Part shown: positions 8,976 through 18,620 of the stretch, in pieces
How positions within the stretch are numbered: the first letter of the stretch is position 1
How the letters are laid out: the number at the start of each line of letters is the position of its first letter
Assembly (NCBI RefSeq): GCF_017569925.1
Contig: NZ_CP050854.1
Location: forward strand, 4,340,001-4,404,000
DNA length: 64,000 bases
Source of the DNA: Brenneria izadpanahii
Lineage (GTDB): Bacteria; Pseudomonadota; Gammaproteobacteria; Enterobacterales; Enterobacteriaceae
Direction: 5' to 3'
Notes under the pieces: model-generated
Database searches by the model: none
Seen by the model: the letters and a program-made list of their open reading frames with translations, nothing else
What the model was told of the DNA's origin: nothing
Translations under genes and position numbers: made by a program

Positions 8976-9737
8976 ATGTCGAAAGCCAAGCAGCTACGCC
9001 AGGCAAAAATACTGGCCGAAATAAATGAATCTTCCAGCCTGCGCATCGCTGAACTGGCCAAGCGTCATAAAGTATCGACGGAAACCATTCGTCGGGATCT
9101 TGATGAACTGACTAACAGCGGCCACCTAAACCGCACTTATGGCGGCGCGGTCAAAGCCGAAAGCAGCGAACCCTCGGTGACCGAACGCCACCGTTTATTT
9201 GTCGCGGAACGAGAACGGATCGCCAGGGAAACCGTTAATCATATAAAAACCGGCCGGATCTTTATGATTGGCTCCGGCGCCACGACGCTGCATGTTGCGC
9301 GCAGAATGGCTATCGATATGAAGAATGTTACCGTTATCACCCACTCTTTCGGCGTAGCGACCGTCTTATCTATCAATCCGTCGATCCGGGTGATCGTCAT
9401 TCCCGGAGAGTATGAATCGACGGAAGGTTCCGTGGTCGGCGCGCTGGCGGTAAGTTTCCTCAACCAATATTTCGTGGATTACGCCATACTGGGCGCCAGC
9501 GGGATTTCAGCCGAAGGGCCAAGCGACGCGCTGATTGATTTCGGCGCGGTGTACGGCGCGATGGCGAACCGGGCGAGCGAAACGCTGATCGTCGCGGATC
9601 ATTCCAAATTCGGCATGACCTACCCTTCGCGCTATACGTCGTGGCACCAGGTCGGCAAGCTGATTACCGACCAACAACCTCTCGACTCCCTGCGCGATGC
9701 TTTGCAGAAAAACCATGTGGACGTTTACATTACCTAA
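8976..9737 (+). CDS. DeoR/GlpR-family transcriptional regulator
   Basis: 253 aa. The N-terminal helix-turn-helix reads LRIAELAKRHKVSTETIRRDL followed by HLNRTYGGAV, the classic DeoR signature. The C-terminal sensor domain has FMIGSGATTLHVARRM and ends with the ADHSKFGM block, typical of the isomerase-like effector domain that binds phosphorylated small molecules. It lies 180 bases after the aminotransferase on the same strand. A phosphorylated intermediate made by the upstream kinase would be a natural effector; that link is inference. Confidence 0.88.
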   Translation: MSKAKQLRQAKILAEINESSSLRIAELAKRHKVSTETIRRDLDELTNSGHLNRTYGGAVKAESSEPSVTERHRLFVAERERIARETVNHIKTGRIFMIGSGATTLHVARRMAIDMKNVTVITHSFGVATVLSINPSIRVIVIPGEYESTEGSVVGALAVSFLNQYFVDYAILGASGISAEGPSDALIDFGAVYGAMANRASETLIVADHSKFGMTYPSRYTSWHQVGKLITDQQPLDSLRDALQKNHVDVYIT

Positions 9738-9752
9738 ACGGCGGCAGCGGAT

Positions 9753-9776
9753 AACGGGGCCGTCGCCAACCCCGTT
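9753..9776. terminator. Bidirectional terminator hairpin
   Basis: AACGGGG and CCCCGTT arms around a 10-nt loop lie between the convergent DeoR and lyase genes. The outer bases AGCG (before) and CGCT (after) add to the stem. A short CTTT follows on the plus strand. Confidence 0.6.
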
Positions 9777-9782
9777 CGCTCT

Positions 9783-11288
9783 TTACGCCGCCAGCGCATG
9801 TAAAGCCGACTCAAGTTCTACTCTGGCGCGTTCGCGTCTCGACTCCAGCCCGGCCAATTGCCGGCGGTCGTCGGCAAGCCGCCGTTGAGCGATGCCGAGA
9901 GATCCGCGCACGCGCTCCGGCGCCGCGCCGCCGAACGAAACCTTACCCAACACCGACTGAGCGGGATCCAACGCACGGGCGACGAAAACATCATCAACCT
10001 CCAGCGTACGCCCCAAAATAGCCAGCGTCGCCTGATTAAGCAGCGCGGCGTCTATTTCACTGGCGTTTTTCCCTGCATCCAGCGCTAAGCGGACCACCAG
10101 GCCGACAACATGGTGAGCCTCGCGGAATGAAAGCCCCTGATGTTTGACCAGCTCGTCAGCCAGCTCCGTAGCCGTACTGAAATTGCCGTAACAGCGCCGC
10201 AGCATGAGTTCCGGCCGAGGCTCCACGGTGGCGAGCACCTGTTTGAACAGTTGCAGATCCTGAGCCACTCTGACCAGCGACGGCCACACATCCGTTAGCC
10301 CTTCGCGGATAGCATCCAGAGAAACCGTAAAATTCGTGGAGCGAATAGCGCCCATCGCCCCCGTCAATGCGCCAAGAAGGCGCGCGGATTCGGCCCGCAA
10401 GAACTCCAGCGCAAAGGGGTTTTTCTTCTGCGGCATAATACTGGAGGTGCCGGCGACGCTGTCGGGGAAGCCGATAATGGAAAATTCATCGCTGGTAAAC
10501 GTATGAAAATCCTGAACGACGCGGTTCCAGGTTACCGCCAACTGAGTAGACGCATACAACAGTTCGGTGGCGAAATCCCGAGACGCCACGGTATCAAGCC
10601 CGTTGCGGGTGACGTCATCAAAACCCAGCAGCTCCGCGGTACGGTTGCGATCGATGGCAAAGCTGCTGCCCGCCAGGGCGGCCGCGCCCAGACTCCCCTG
10701 GGTGATGCGCGGATAACATTCCGCCAGCCGCTGATAATCCCGGCCGAGCGATTCGGCGTAACCCGCGAGCAGATAACCGAAAGTAATCGGCTGAGCCGGC
10801 TGGAGATGGGTATAGCCCGGCATAACGACATCCGCGTAACGTTCCGCCTGCGCCAAACAAACATCGCGCACGTCGTTCAGCGCGGCCATGATAGTCAGCG
10901 CATAACGGGCCGCGCGTAAGCGATCCAGCGTTGCGCCGATATCATTGCGGCTGCGGGCGACGTGGAGAAAACCGGCTTCATGTACGCCGACTAAATGCCC
11001 CAGACGCAGTTCAAAAGCGAAATAGGCATCTTCCGTGCGGGAGTCAATGGTTGCGGGATCTTGCACGCCTTCCTCAGCCATGTTAATCAATGCGCCAGCC
11101 AGCAGCTTCGCCCTTTCATCTGTCATCAGGCCATTTTCTTGCAACATCACCAGATGCGCGGCGTTTACCGCCAGCATGTCGCGGAAATCAGCCGGATCGG
11201 TATTGTTCAGCAATGGCCGGTAGATAAATTGCTGGATTTCCTGAATAGGATCCTGCGCTAAACGTGCGCCTATTTTTTCTGTGGACAT
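9783..11288 (-). CDS. Argininosuccinate-lyase-like C-N lyase (fumarase/aspartase superfamily)
   Basis: 501 aa from the ATG at 11288, which has an AAGGAAA ribosome-binding site; the open frame extends further upstream without a better start. It carries the three conserved blocks of the superfamily: HVARSRNDIGAT, MPGYTHLQPAQPITFGY, and the flexible catalytic-serine loop GTSSIMPQKKNP. True biosynthetic ArgH is about 457 aa and normally sits with argBC; here there is no arginine gene and the protein has a longer C-terminus. Ethylenediamine-disuccinate and iminodisuccinate lyases are annotated as argininosuccinate lyases and release fumarate from N-substituted aspartates. With an MmgE/PrpD protein in the same island, such an activity is plausible but unproven. 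Confidence 0.82.
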   Translation of the reverse strand: MSTEKIGARLAQDPIQEIQQFIYRPLLNNTDPADFRDMLAVNAAHLVMLQENGLMTDERAKLLAGALINMAEEGVQDPATIDSRTEDAYFAFELRLGHLVGVHEAGFLHVARSRNDIGATLDRLRAARYALTIMAALNDVRDVCLAQAERYADVVMPGYTHLQPAQPITFGYLLAGYAESLGRDYQRLAECYPRITQGSLGAAALAGSSFAIDRNRTAELLGFDDVTRNGLDTVASRDFATELLYASTQLAVTWNRVVQDFHTFTSDEFSIIGFPDSVAGTSSIMPQKKNPFALEFLRAESARLLGALTGAMGAIRSTNFTVSLDAIREGLTDVWPSLVRVAQDLQLFKQVLATVEPRPELMLRRCYGNFSTATELADELVKHQGLSFREAHHVVGLVVRLALDAGKNASEIDAALLNQATLAILGRTLEVDDVFVARALDPAQSVLGKVSFGGAAPERVRGSLGIAQRRLADDRRQLAGLESRRERARVELESALHALAA

Positions 11289-12072
11289 GACGAAAATTTC
11301 CTTTTGATAACCAGTGAGTACCCAGCGCAACGCAGTAAAAATAAAGCGTTTAAGCAAATGCGTTACCGCCTTCTGTAGGCTGTTATATTTATTATGTTGT
11401 CGGCTCCGCATCTTTGTCTTGACCCATACCCACGATTTTTTGACTTATAAAGACACGCCGTGCAATGCATGCGCTTATCGGCGACCGGACGCCGGCTTCG
11501 TCTCCCGTTTGCCGGGCCACGATCGCGGAACATGGAAAGACGGCCGCCGGGCGCATTTTCAGGATGATTAGAAAATCAGGCGACGGATATAGTATTAATA
11601 TTATTCCTCACGCTACGTTCAGCGTTTTTAATAAAATGACGGCAATCCGTAAAATAAAACAATATATTCCCGCTTATTCTTCCGTTCTCCGCTATTTTTC
11701 TCTCCCGCGAAAAATGCCGGATATAACAATATTTCTTTAAATACGCTCAAATACTTTTAGTTGAATTAAAAAAATAAAAAAAGCAATAAAGTCCAGCCAA
11801 AACGTTCCGATAAATCATTACACAATTTACGTGCAAGACGTATGACAAATAATCAACCGGTAAGTATCCGTCATACATCAAGCCGCATAGACATTGGTTT
11901 TACTACGGCGAAAATTATTCATAACACATGAATAAAATCGGCTTATCTGTTTGTTTTTTTAGTTAAAAAAACGGAATTCAACTTAATAAATAAAAGGAAT
12001 CCAATAAAAACAACTCATTATTTTAAACGGTTTTTAATAAAAAGTTAATTTTTTGAATTCATGGAGATACAT
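11289..12072. other. Gene-poor AT-rich interval upstream of the chemoreceptor
   Basis: About 780 bases without a convincing gene. It carries the promoter region of the leftward lyase gene and, at its right end, the leader of the chemoreceptor, which becomes very AT-rich (runs of A/T from about 11740 onward) and ends in a GGAG ribosome-binding site at 12063. Short open frames here lack coding character and recognisable motifs. Confidence 0.5.
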
Positions 12073-13728
12073 ATGAAATTAATAGACTGGCGGATAGGAT
12101 ATCGCCTGGGATTGGGATTTTCTTTTCTCATATTTATGGTGTTGGCCATCGGCGCTATCGCGATAATCAACCTTTCCGATTTTAATAAAAAGATCGATTC
12201 CATTGTCTCGGATACTTATCCCGTCACGGTGGAAGGCAATGCGCTGATCAGTACGATTAACGATGCGTTACTGGTCTATGAACAGCTGTTTATTTTTAAT
12301 ACGCCAGAAGAACTGGAGGCCGGTTTTACCACTATCCAAGGATATATCTCGAAAATAAGCCCATTATTAAAAAGCCTGCAAGAAGTCGCGAACGATAGCG
12401 AATCGCAGCGCATCATACAGGACATCACCCAGGTGCGGGGAGAATTCCTGACTACCAGCCAAAAATTTATGAAAATGATTAAGGCGAACGATCGCGAAGG
12501 CGCTATCCATGAATACCTGACGGTCACCCGTTATGTACAGGAGCGCTATAAAAGCAAAGTCGCCGAGTTTGTTGACTACCAGAACAGCAAGATGATCAAA
12601 GCCAGAGATTCCGTCACGCAAAGCTACCACAACGTGCTGATTTTTCTGGCCTCGTCCATTTTGCTAAGCATTATTCTGGGCGCCGCCATCGCCTGGCTGA
12701 TCACCCGCAGCGTAACCCGTCCGTTGAAAGAAGCGCTAGAGGTGGCGGAAAACGTGGCGCTGGGCGATCTGACCATGCAGGCAAAAGCGTTTCATCGCGA
12801 CGAAACCGGCCAACTGCTGGCCGCGCTGCACAAGATGAACGCCAACCTCAGACAAATCGTCACTCAGGTACGCGACGGCGCGGAAGCCATCACCACCGCG
12901 GCCACCCAGATTGCCGCGGGCAACCAGGATCTCTCCTCCCGAACCGAAGAACAGGCCAGCTCGCTGGAAGAAACCGCCGCCTCGATGGAACAGCTTACGT
13001 CGACCATCAAAAATACCACCGACAATACGTTCCAGGCGACGGAGTTATCCGCCGGCGCCTCCCTCACGGTGGAGAAAAGCGGAGAGATGATGACCGCCGT
13101 CACACGGGAAATGCGGGAAATCAGCGATTCGTCGCAACGCATGTCGGACATCATCAACGTGATCGACAGCATCGCCTTCCAAACCAATATCCTGGCGCTG
13201 AACGCGGCGGTGGAAGCGGCGCGCGCCGGAGAACAAGGGCGCGGTTTCGCCGTCGTGGCCAGCGAAGTGCGCTCTTTGGCGCAGCGTAGCGCCACATCGG
13301 CGAAAGAGATCAAAGAATTGATCGCCGCCGCCGCGCAGAAAATCCAAAGCGGCATGACGCTGGTGGATGACACCAGCACCACTATGACGTCGCTGGTTTC
13401 GGATGTACAAAGCGTCAACAACATTATCGGCGAAATCGCCCAGGCCAGCAGGGAACAAAGCGATGGCGTCAATCAGATCAATATCGCCATCGGGCAGATC
13501 GACACCACCACCCAGCAGAACGCGGCGCTGGTGGAAGAATCCGCCACGGCGGCGCGCTCGATGCAGGATCAGGCCTACTCGCTGATGCAGATGGTCAGCG
13601 TCTTCAAGCTCGGCGCGACGACAACCTGGCGGAATAACGCGGCCAAGGCGCTGCCGGCGGCGAAAAACGACGCCGGTTCCGACAAGCAACCAACTGGCGA
13701 GATACAGGAAGGATGGGCGTCATTTTAA
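12073..13728 (+). CDS. Methyl-accepting chemotaxis protein
   Basis: 551 aa from ATG 12073 (GGAG six bases upstream; an in-frame ATG at 12061 has no such site). Layout: TM1 (about 12-33), an all-helical periplasmic sensor of about 150 aa that looks like a four-helix bundle, TM2 (LIFLASSILLSIILGAAIAWL), a HAMP domain starting RPLKEALEVAENVALGDL, and a cytoplasmic signalling domain with the conserved tip NILALNAAVEAARAGEQG and SLAQRSATSAKEI. The last residues, GWASF, fit the xWxxF pentapeptide that tethers CheR/CheB, so it is probably a high-abundance type receptor. The ligand is unknown. No chemotaxis genes are adjacent. Confidence 0.93.
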   Translation: MKLIDWRIGYRLGLGFSFLIFMVLAIGAIAIINLSDFNKKIDSIVSDTYPVTVEGNALISTINDALLVYEQLFIFNTPEELEAGFTTIQGYISKISPLLKSLQEVANDSESQRIIQDITQVRGEFLTTSQKFMKMIKANDREGAIHEYLTVTRYVQERYKSKVAEFVDYQNSKMIKARDSVTQSYHNVLIFLASSILLSIILGAAIAWLITRSVTRPLKEALEVAENVALGDLTMQAKAFHRDETGQLLAALHKMNANLRQIVTQVRDGAEAITTAATQIAAGNQDLSSRTEEQASSLEETAASMEQLTSTIKNTTDNTFQATELSAGASLTVEKSGEMMTAVTREMREISDSSQRMSDIINVIDSIAFQTNILALNAAVEAARAGEQGRGFAVVASEVRSLAQRSATSAKEIKELIAAAAQKIQSGMTLVDDTSTTMTSLVSDVQSVNNIIGEIAQASREQSDGVNQINIAIGQIDTTTQQNAALVEESATAARSMQDQAYSLMQMVSVFKLGATTTWRNNAAKALPAAKNDAGSDKQPTGEIQEGWASF

Positions 13729-13992
13729 ACGGCGACGCCAGCCGCCGGCGTCAGACGCGCCTTAACTGGCGCCGGCGATCCCAGGTAAAGGCGATGGCGC
13801 GGACGATCGCCTTTATCCTGCCCGCCAGCGGCGGATCCGCGCTCATGGCGGATCGTCAAAAAAAAGAATGATTAGTTACATAAGCTATTTCCCTCTAAGG
13901 CCATTCTGAACATATAATGCGCATCCGGTCCATTGACCCAGAACAAACCAGGTTCATCTTTTCTGGTATGGCATTTACCACTCGATAAAGAT

Positions 13993-15126
13993 ATGAAAAT
14001 GAGTATTCGCGCAATCCTAACTCTGGTTGTGGCTGCTGTATTCAGCCAGGCCGCCTTTGCTGTTGTTTACCCTCTGCCTGCGGCCAATAGCCGTCTGGTA
14101 GGCGAAAATCTGGAATTTACGATTCCGTCGGACAGTACGCTGCCGTTGGAACACTTTGCCGCCCAGTTCCAGATGGGGCTGAGCAATATGATGGAAGCCA
14201 ACCCTGGCGTCGACGCCTATCTGCCTACGCCGGGCAGCACGCTGGTCATTCCCCACCAGTTGATTCTGCCGAACACGCCGCGTGAAGGCATCGTAATCAA
14301 CAGCGCCGAAATGCGTCTGTATTACTATCCGAAAGGCACCAAAACCGTGGTGGTATTGCCCATCGGTATCGGCGAGTTAGGTAAAGATACGCCGGTTAAC
14401 TGGGTTACTTCCGTGCAGCGTAAGAAAGCCGGCCCGACCTGGACGCCGACCGCCGCGATGCACGCCGAATACGCCGCCCGCGGTGAAACATTACCGAAAG
14501 TATTCCCGGCGGGACCGGATAACCCGATGGGGCTTTATGCTTTGTATATCGGCCGCCTGTACGCCATTCACGGCACCAACGCCAATTTCGGCATCGGTCT
14601 GCGCGTTAGCCACGGCTGCGTGCGTCTGCGGGCTGACGATATTAAATATCTGTTCGACCACGTGCCGGTCGGCACTCGCGTACAGTTTATCAACGAGCCG
14701 ATAAAAGCGACGGTCGAACCGGACGGTTCCCGCTATGTGGAAGTGCATCACCCGCTGTCGCGCACCATAGAAGAATTTAACTCCGACGCCCCGGCGCCGC
14801 TTACCATTAGCGCCAGCGTAAGTAAAGTGATCGCCGATGCCAGCACCAATCAAAGCGAGCTTGATAAAGCGCTTCAGGCGCGTTCCGGCATCCCGACCAA
14901 AATCAACGGCCTGAGCGAAGAGGAAGCGCCTCTGGCGGCTCCGGTTGAATCCGCCGATGCGCCTGCGGTTACGCCGGAGGCACAGCAGCAAGATGATGCG
15001 GCCCAGCATAGCCCGGAGCAAGACAACGCGCTTCAGGACAGCCAGGATAACCCGAACCCGGCGCAAGAAAGCGCCGAGCCGGAGACGGATAGCGCCGAAC
15101 CGGAATCCAGCGCCAACCATTCTTGA
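13993..15126 (+). CDS. L,D-transpeptidase of the ErfK/YbiS/YcfS/YnhG family
   Basis: 377 aa from ATG 13993. A signal peptide ([17 protein letters not shown]) is followed by a LysM-like segment ([21 protein letters not shown]), then the YkuD catalytic domain with [20 protein letters not shown], where the final Cys is the nucleophile. Enzymes of this group attach Braun lipoprotein to peptidoglycan or form 3-3 crosslinks. After residue about 300 comes an acidic Ala/Pro/Glu/Gln-rich tail with short repeats such as SAEPE, longer than in E. coli homologues and probably disordered. It is monocistronic. A longer frame from 13933 is unlikely because it would bury the signal peptide. Confidence 0.9.
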   Translation: MKMSIRAILTLVVAAVFSQAAFAVVYPLPAANSRLVGENLEFTIPSDSTLPLEHFAAQFQMGLSNMMEANPGVDAYLPTPGSTLVIPHQLILPNTPREGIVINSAEMRLYYYPKGTKTVVVLPIGIGELGKDTPVNWVTSVQRKKAGPTWTPTAAMHAEYAARGETLPKVFPAGPDNPMGLYALYIGRLYAIHGTNANFGIGLRVSHGCVRLRADDIKYLFDHVPVGTRVQFINEPIKATVEPDGSRYVEVHHPLSRTIEEFNSDAPAPLTISASVSKVIADASTNQSELDKALQARSGIPTKINGLSEEEAPLAAPVESADAPAVTPEAQQQDDAAQHSPEQDNALQDSQDNPNPAQESAEPETDSAEPESSANHS

Positions 15127-15145
15127 TTATGCCCCCATCCAGCCT

Positions 15146-15167
15146 CCTCCCCCTTGCCGGGGGGAGG
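15146..15167. repeat. GC-rich intergenic palindrome (family shared with 62697)
   Basis: CCTCCCCC, 5-nt loop, then a G-rich arm ending GGGGGAGG lies just after the L,D-transpeptidase stop. The same CCTCCCCC/GGGGGAGG hairpin occurs at 62697-62718, so it looks like a dispersed REP-like element that can also act as a terminator. Confidence 0.6.
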
Positions 15168-15258
15168 ATCTAATCGATTAAAATACTGGACGCACTCCCT
15201 GCGCAGGAAGACGATCTGCGTCATCCGCGCGATTAGATCATTTCGATAACAATATCAG

Positions 15259-15302
15259 TTGACACGTCATTAGTTACATTGATAATAAATGACATGTCAT
15301 TT
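15259..15302 (+). promoter_or_regulatory. Promoter and MarR-type operators of the marR-emrAB operon
   Basis: A consensus -35 TTGACA (15259-15264) is followed after 16-17 bases by GATAAT/ATAATA (15281-15287). TGACACGTCA overlaps the -35 box (15260-15269), and a perfect 16-bp palindrome, AAATGACATGTCATTT (15287-15302), sits directly after the -10. Two TGACAYGTCA sites bracketing a promoter upstream of a MarR gene are the usual arrangement for autorepression. The site sequence is seen; binding is inferred. Confidence 0.7.
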
Positions 15303-15323
15303 AACTGATTATTTGTCCCTATT

Positions 15324-15778
15324 ATGTCTATACCAGAATCCTCCCCCACCGCCGCTTCGGGCTCCTGATGGGGCACACCATGCGCCTGTGGCGCCGCGTT
15401 ATCGATAGAGAATTACAGCCTTACGGACTGACGCAGGCCACCTGGCTTCCCCTGTTGTATATCTCCCGTTCATCAACTCCGATGAATCAAAAAGAACTGG
15501 CGGAATCCATCGGCTTTGAAGCCTCTGCGGTCGTCCGCCTGCTGGATAACCTGCAAAAGCAAGGGCTGATCGAGCGCCGCGAAGGAACCGACCGCCGCAT
15601 CAAGGAGATCCACCTCACCGCCCAGGGCGTTGAACAGGTCAAAGACGTTGAAAACATCGCCAACCAGGTGCGAATCAAAGCATTAAACGGCCTCAGCGAC
15701 GAGCAGGTTGCACTGGTGAATCAGGCCGTGGAACAAGTTATCGCCAACTTATCCGCCATTGAACGGAGCGATGCATGA
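15324..15778 (+). CDS. MarR-family regulator, apparent -1 frameshift near the N-terminus
   Basis: The main frame from ATG 15368 gives 136 aa with a winged helix: MNQKELAESIGFEASAVVRLLDNL then QGLIERREGTDRRIKEIHLT (wing). It begins inside the first helix and its ATG has no clear ribosome-binding site. An upstream ATG at 15324 is in another frame. Adding one C to the C5 run at 15343-15347 would join them into a 151-aa protein beginning MSIPESSPHRRFGLLMGHT, a normal MarR N-terminus. I therefore read this as one intact gene with a probable base-call error. The last codons overlap the EmrA-like start (ATGA). It likely represses its own operon. Confidence 0.8.
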
Positions 15779-16890
15779 GCAGCAGGTTTTTCCGTTCATT
15801 TCATCATTTGAACCGGCGCCACAAGATCATGCTGCTATCCGGCGTATTGATCCTGATGCTTATGTTGATCTGGGCCGCCTTATGGCTGCACAAACGCATG
15901 ACGCATATTAATGAGAGCGATGCGCGCATCGTCGGCGAAGTGATCTCCCTCGCCAGCCGGGAAAGCGGATGGCTAACCGCGCGCCCGGTGATCGATGGCG
16001 ATGAGATCAAAAAAGATCAGATCCTGGCGCAGATCGACGATCGGGACGCCAAACTGCGGCTGGCGGCGCTGGAAGGCAGCCTGGCCGCCGCGGACGCCCA
16101 GGTCAACTACAGTCAGGCGCAGCGGCAAACGCTGGATCTGACCACGAAGGCAGAGCTGGAAGAGGCGCAGGCGCAGCTTGCGTCGGCCGAATCCGCGCTA
16201 TCCAACGCGGGCTATCAGCTTACGCTGGCGCAGAACAATTTCAAACGGGACGACCAACTGGTCAAAACCGGTCTGACCCCGAAAAAAACCTGGGATGAAT
16301 CTCACGCGCTCTTGCTGCAACGCCAAAGCGAACAGCAGGAAGCGCAAGCGCAGCGGACATCCCAACAGGCGGCGCTCGCCAATGCCCAGGCGCAGCGCAA
16401 CAACCTGACGGTACTGGATCGGCAAATCGAGATGCAGCGTCAGCAGCGGATCGCTTTGCAGGCTCAGGTGGATCAGTTGAAACAGGAGATTGCCGATAGA
16501 GCGCTGCGATCTCCGGTGGACGGCGTGGTGGATCGGACGATCGGCGACGTCGGCGATTACATTCAGGAAGGTCAGTGGATCATGATGGTACACGATCCCC
16601 GGAATCTATGGGTTGAGGCCAATATCAAAGAAACCGCTATCGAGCATGTGCAAGTAGGGCAAAAAGTCGACATTACGGTGGATGCCTATCCGGGCGCTGC
16701 GTTTCACGGCCATGTCATGCGAGTCGGCAATGCCGCGACCAATCAGTTCGCCCTGCTGCCCAGTCCTAACCCGTCCGGTAATTTTACCAAAATCACCCAG
16801 CGGGTGCCGGTGCGTATCGCGCTCGATCGGCCGGACACGCGTCTGAAACCCGGTTTAATGGCGGAAGTGAACATCAATGTCGCCAATTGA
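15775..16890 (+). CDS. EmrA/HlyD-type membrane fusion protein
   Basis: 371 aa. A short cytoplasmic N-terminus and one membrane anchor (IMLLSGVLILMLMLIWAALWL) are followed by a lipoyl half-motif (DGDEIKKDQILAQIDDRDA), a long helical coiled coil rich in Gln/Ala (about residues 90-240), the second lipoyl half (RSPVDGVVDRTIGDVGDYIQEG) and a beta-barrel domain ending LKPGLMAEVNINV. This is the periplasmic adaptor of an EmrAB-type efflux pump. It is coupled by ATGA overlap to MarR and by a 14-base overlap to the EmrB-like gene. Confidence 0.9.
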   Translation: MSSRFFRSFHHLNRRHKIMLLSGVLILMLMLIWAALWLHKRMTHINESDARIVGEVISLASRESGWLTARPVIDGDEIKKDQILAQIDDRDAKLRLAALEGSLAAADAQVNYSQAQRQTLDLTTKAELEEAQAQLASAESALSNAGYQLTLAQNNFKRDDQLVKTGLTPKKTWDESHALLLQRQSEQQEAQAQRTSQQAALANAQAQRNNLTVLDRQIEMQRQQRIALQAQVDQLKQEIADRALRSPVDGVVDRTIGDVGDYIQEGQWIMMVHDPRNLWVEANIKETAIEHVQVGQKVDITVDAYPGAAFHGHVMRVGNAATNQFALLPSPNPSGNFTKITQRVPVRIALDRPDTRLKPGLMAEVNINVAN

Positions 16891-18479
16891 AGCTCAGGCG
16901 GCGCGCTTTGGCGATTCGTACCGCTGGATGGCGACGGCCACCATTATGCTGGGCACGATCGCCACAACCGCCACCGCCACTATTGTGAATGTCGCCATGC
17001 ACGACATCATGGGGGCATTCGGCATGGGACAAGATCAGGTGCAGTGGCTCTCCACCGCTTTTCTGGCCTCCATGACCGCCACCATGCTGGCGACGGCCTG
17101 GGCGCTGGAGCGTTTTGGCTACCGTAACACCTTTGTCGGATCGCTGGTGATCTTTGTGATTGGCAGCGTGCTGGGCGCCGTCAGCCAGAACGGCGCCGAA
17201 GTCATTTTCGCCCGTATTCTGCAAGGCAGCGCGTCCGGCATTATTCAACCCCTGGCGATGGTGGTGATCTCGCAGGTGTTTCCGCCCTCGCAGCGCGGAA
17301 AGGCGATGGGGATTTACGGCGTCGGCATTGTGCTGGCGCCCGCGCTCGGCCCGACGGCAGGCGGCATGATGGTTGACCAACTGGACTGGCGCGCCGTCTT
17401 TATGGTGGTAGTGCCCTTCTGCCTGGCGGGCATCGCCGCAGCGATGTTTATCTTACCCGGCAAACAGCAGCGAACGGACGCACCGAAGCATCAGTTTGAC
17501 GGTATCGGCTTCACACTGCTGGTGATCGCGTTGGTCACATTGCTCAGCGGGCTATCCAACGGCCAGCGGGAAGGATGGGATTCGTTTCTGATTATTGGTT
17601 TGTTGACCTGTTCGCTGCTTACCGGCATCGCCTTTATTTTCTACGAGCTTATCACCCCGCACCCTTTATTGAGCCTGCGGGTATTTTCTAACCGGGCGTT
17701 CAGCGCGGGTTGTATTGTGGCTTTCGCCCTCGGCGCCGGTATTTATGCCTCGACCTACATCATTCCCCTGTTTGTTCAGACTATTCAAGGATATACCCCA
17801 ACGCGTTCCGGGCTGCTGTTGATGCCCGCCGGCCTGGCGCTGGGGCTGGTGTTTCCAATCGCCGGCAATATCAGCGACCGCATGACGCCGTATATCCCCA
17901 TCATCATCGGGCTGGCGCTGTTTGGCCTGTCCTGCTGGCTCTCCAGCGCAGCCGATACCGACACGCCATTCTGGACCATGGCCTGGTGGATCGTACTGGG
18001 GCGTATCGGCCTCGGCCTGATGCTGCCGGCCCTGAATGCCGGCGCGTTGCGCGCCCTGCCCCCGGAAACGCTGGCGCAGGGCGCGGGCAGTCTGAACTTC
18101 ATCCGCCAGTTGGGGGCGCGTTAGGGGTGAACCTGCTTTCGATCTTTATTGAACGCCGCGGCACGTTCCACGGTGAGATCCTGGCGGAATCGCTGACCCG
18201 CGATAATGCCGTCAGTACCGATATCATCCGCCAGCTCAGCGGATTTTACGCCCATTGGGGAATCCCTTCGGCGAACCGCTCAGCGCCAGCGTCAACCCCG
18301 GCGTGATGACGTTTATCGAACAGGTGCTGACGCCCAAAGCGCAAATGTTCGCCTATCAGGATGGCTTTTACATGGTTGCGATGTGCTTCTTCGCCGCCAT
18401 CATTCCGGCGCTATTTATTCGCCGCAGCGTCTCAACGCTGACGACGCTCCCGGAAAGCAAGGTGAATGCGGCGCGATAA
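16877..18479 (+). pseudogene. EmrB-type DHA2 drug/H+ antiporter, two apparent frameshifts
   Basis: The 14-helix MFS exporter reads normally to residue about 415 (motif C region GIVLAPALGPTAGGMMVDQLDWRAVF) and then meets a TAG at 18122. The expected continuation GVNLLSIFIERR follows in the next frame. Adding one G at the G5 run 18112-18116 restores QLGGALGVNLL. A second added G at the G4 run 18257-18260 restores HWGNPFGEPLSASVNPG. With both, the product is 534 aa and ends at 18479, the expected family length. It is probably a functional pump partner of the EmrA-like protein whose frame was broken by homopolymer miscalls. If the sequence is exact, the pump is dead. Confidence 0.8.
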
Positions 18480-18581
18480 CGGCTGGCGTTTAGCGGGCGG
18501 GACAACACGGCGCTGAAAAGCGCTAAGGCGGACACGGCGATCGTGTAATACCACAATCCATTGTTATGAAAGGGAAAACAT

Positions 18582-18610
18582 CGGCAGATAATCGCATTTA
18601 TTATCTGCCG
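18582..18610. terminator. Bidirectional terminator
   Basis: A perfect 11-bp inverted repeat, CGGCAGATAAT / ATTATCTGCCG, with a 7-nt loop lies between the convergent EmrB-like and AI-2E-family genes. Confidence 0.7.
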
Positions 18611-18620
18611 GACTCTATGG

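Noticed and set aside
9783..11288. Biosynthetic argH
   Set aside because: No arginine genes nearby, a longer C-terminus, and a catabolic context. The fold call is kept but not the gene name.
11465..11740. Small open frame upstream of the chemoreceptor
   Set aside because: No ribosome-binding site or recognisable motif in an AT-rich leader.
16877..18479. True pseudogene status of the EmrB-like transporter
   Set aside because: Both breaks are single-base G-run contractions and the rest is fully conserved, so sequencing error is more likely. Left flagged as uncertain.
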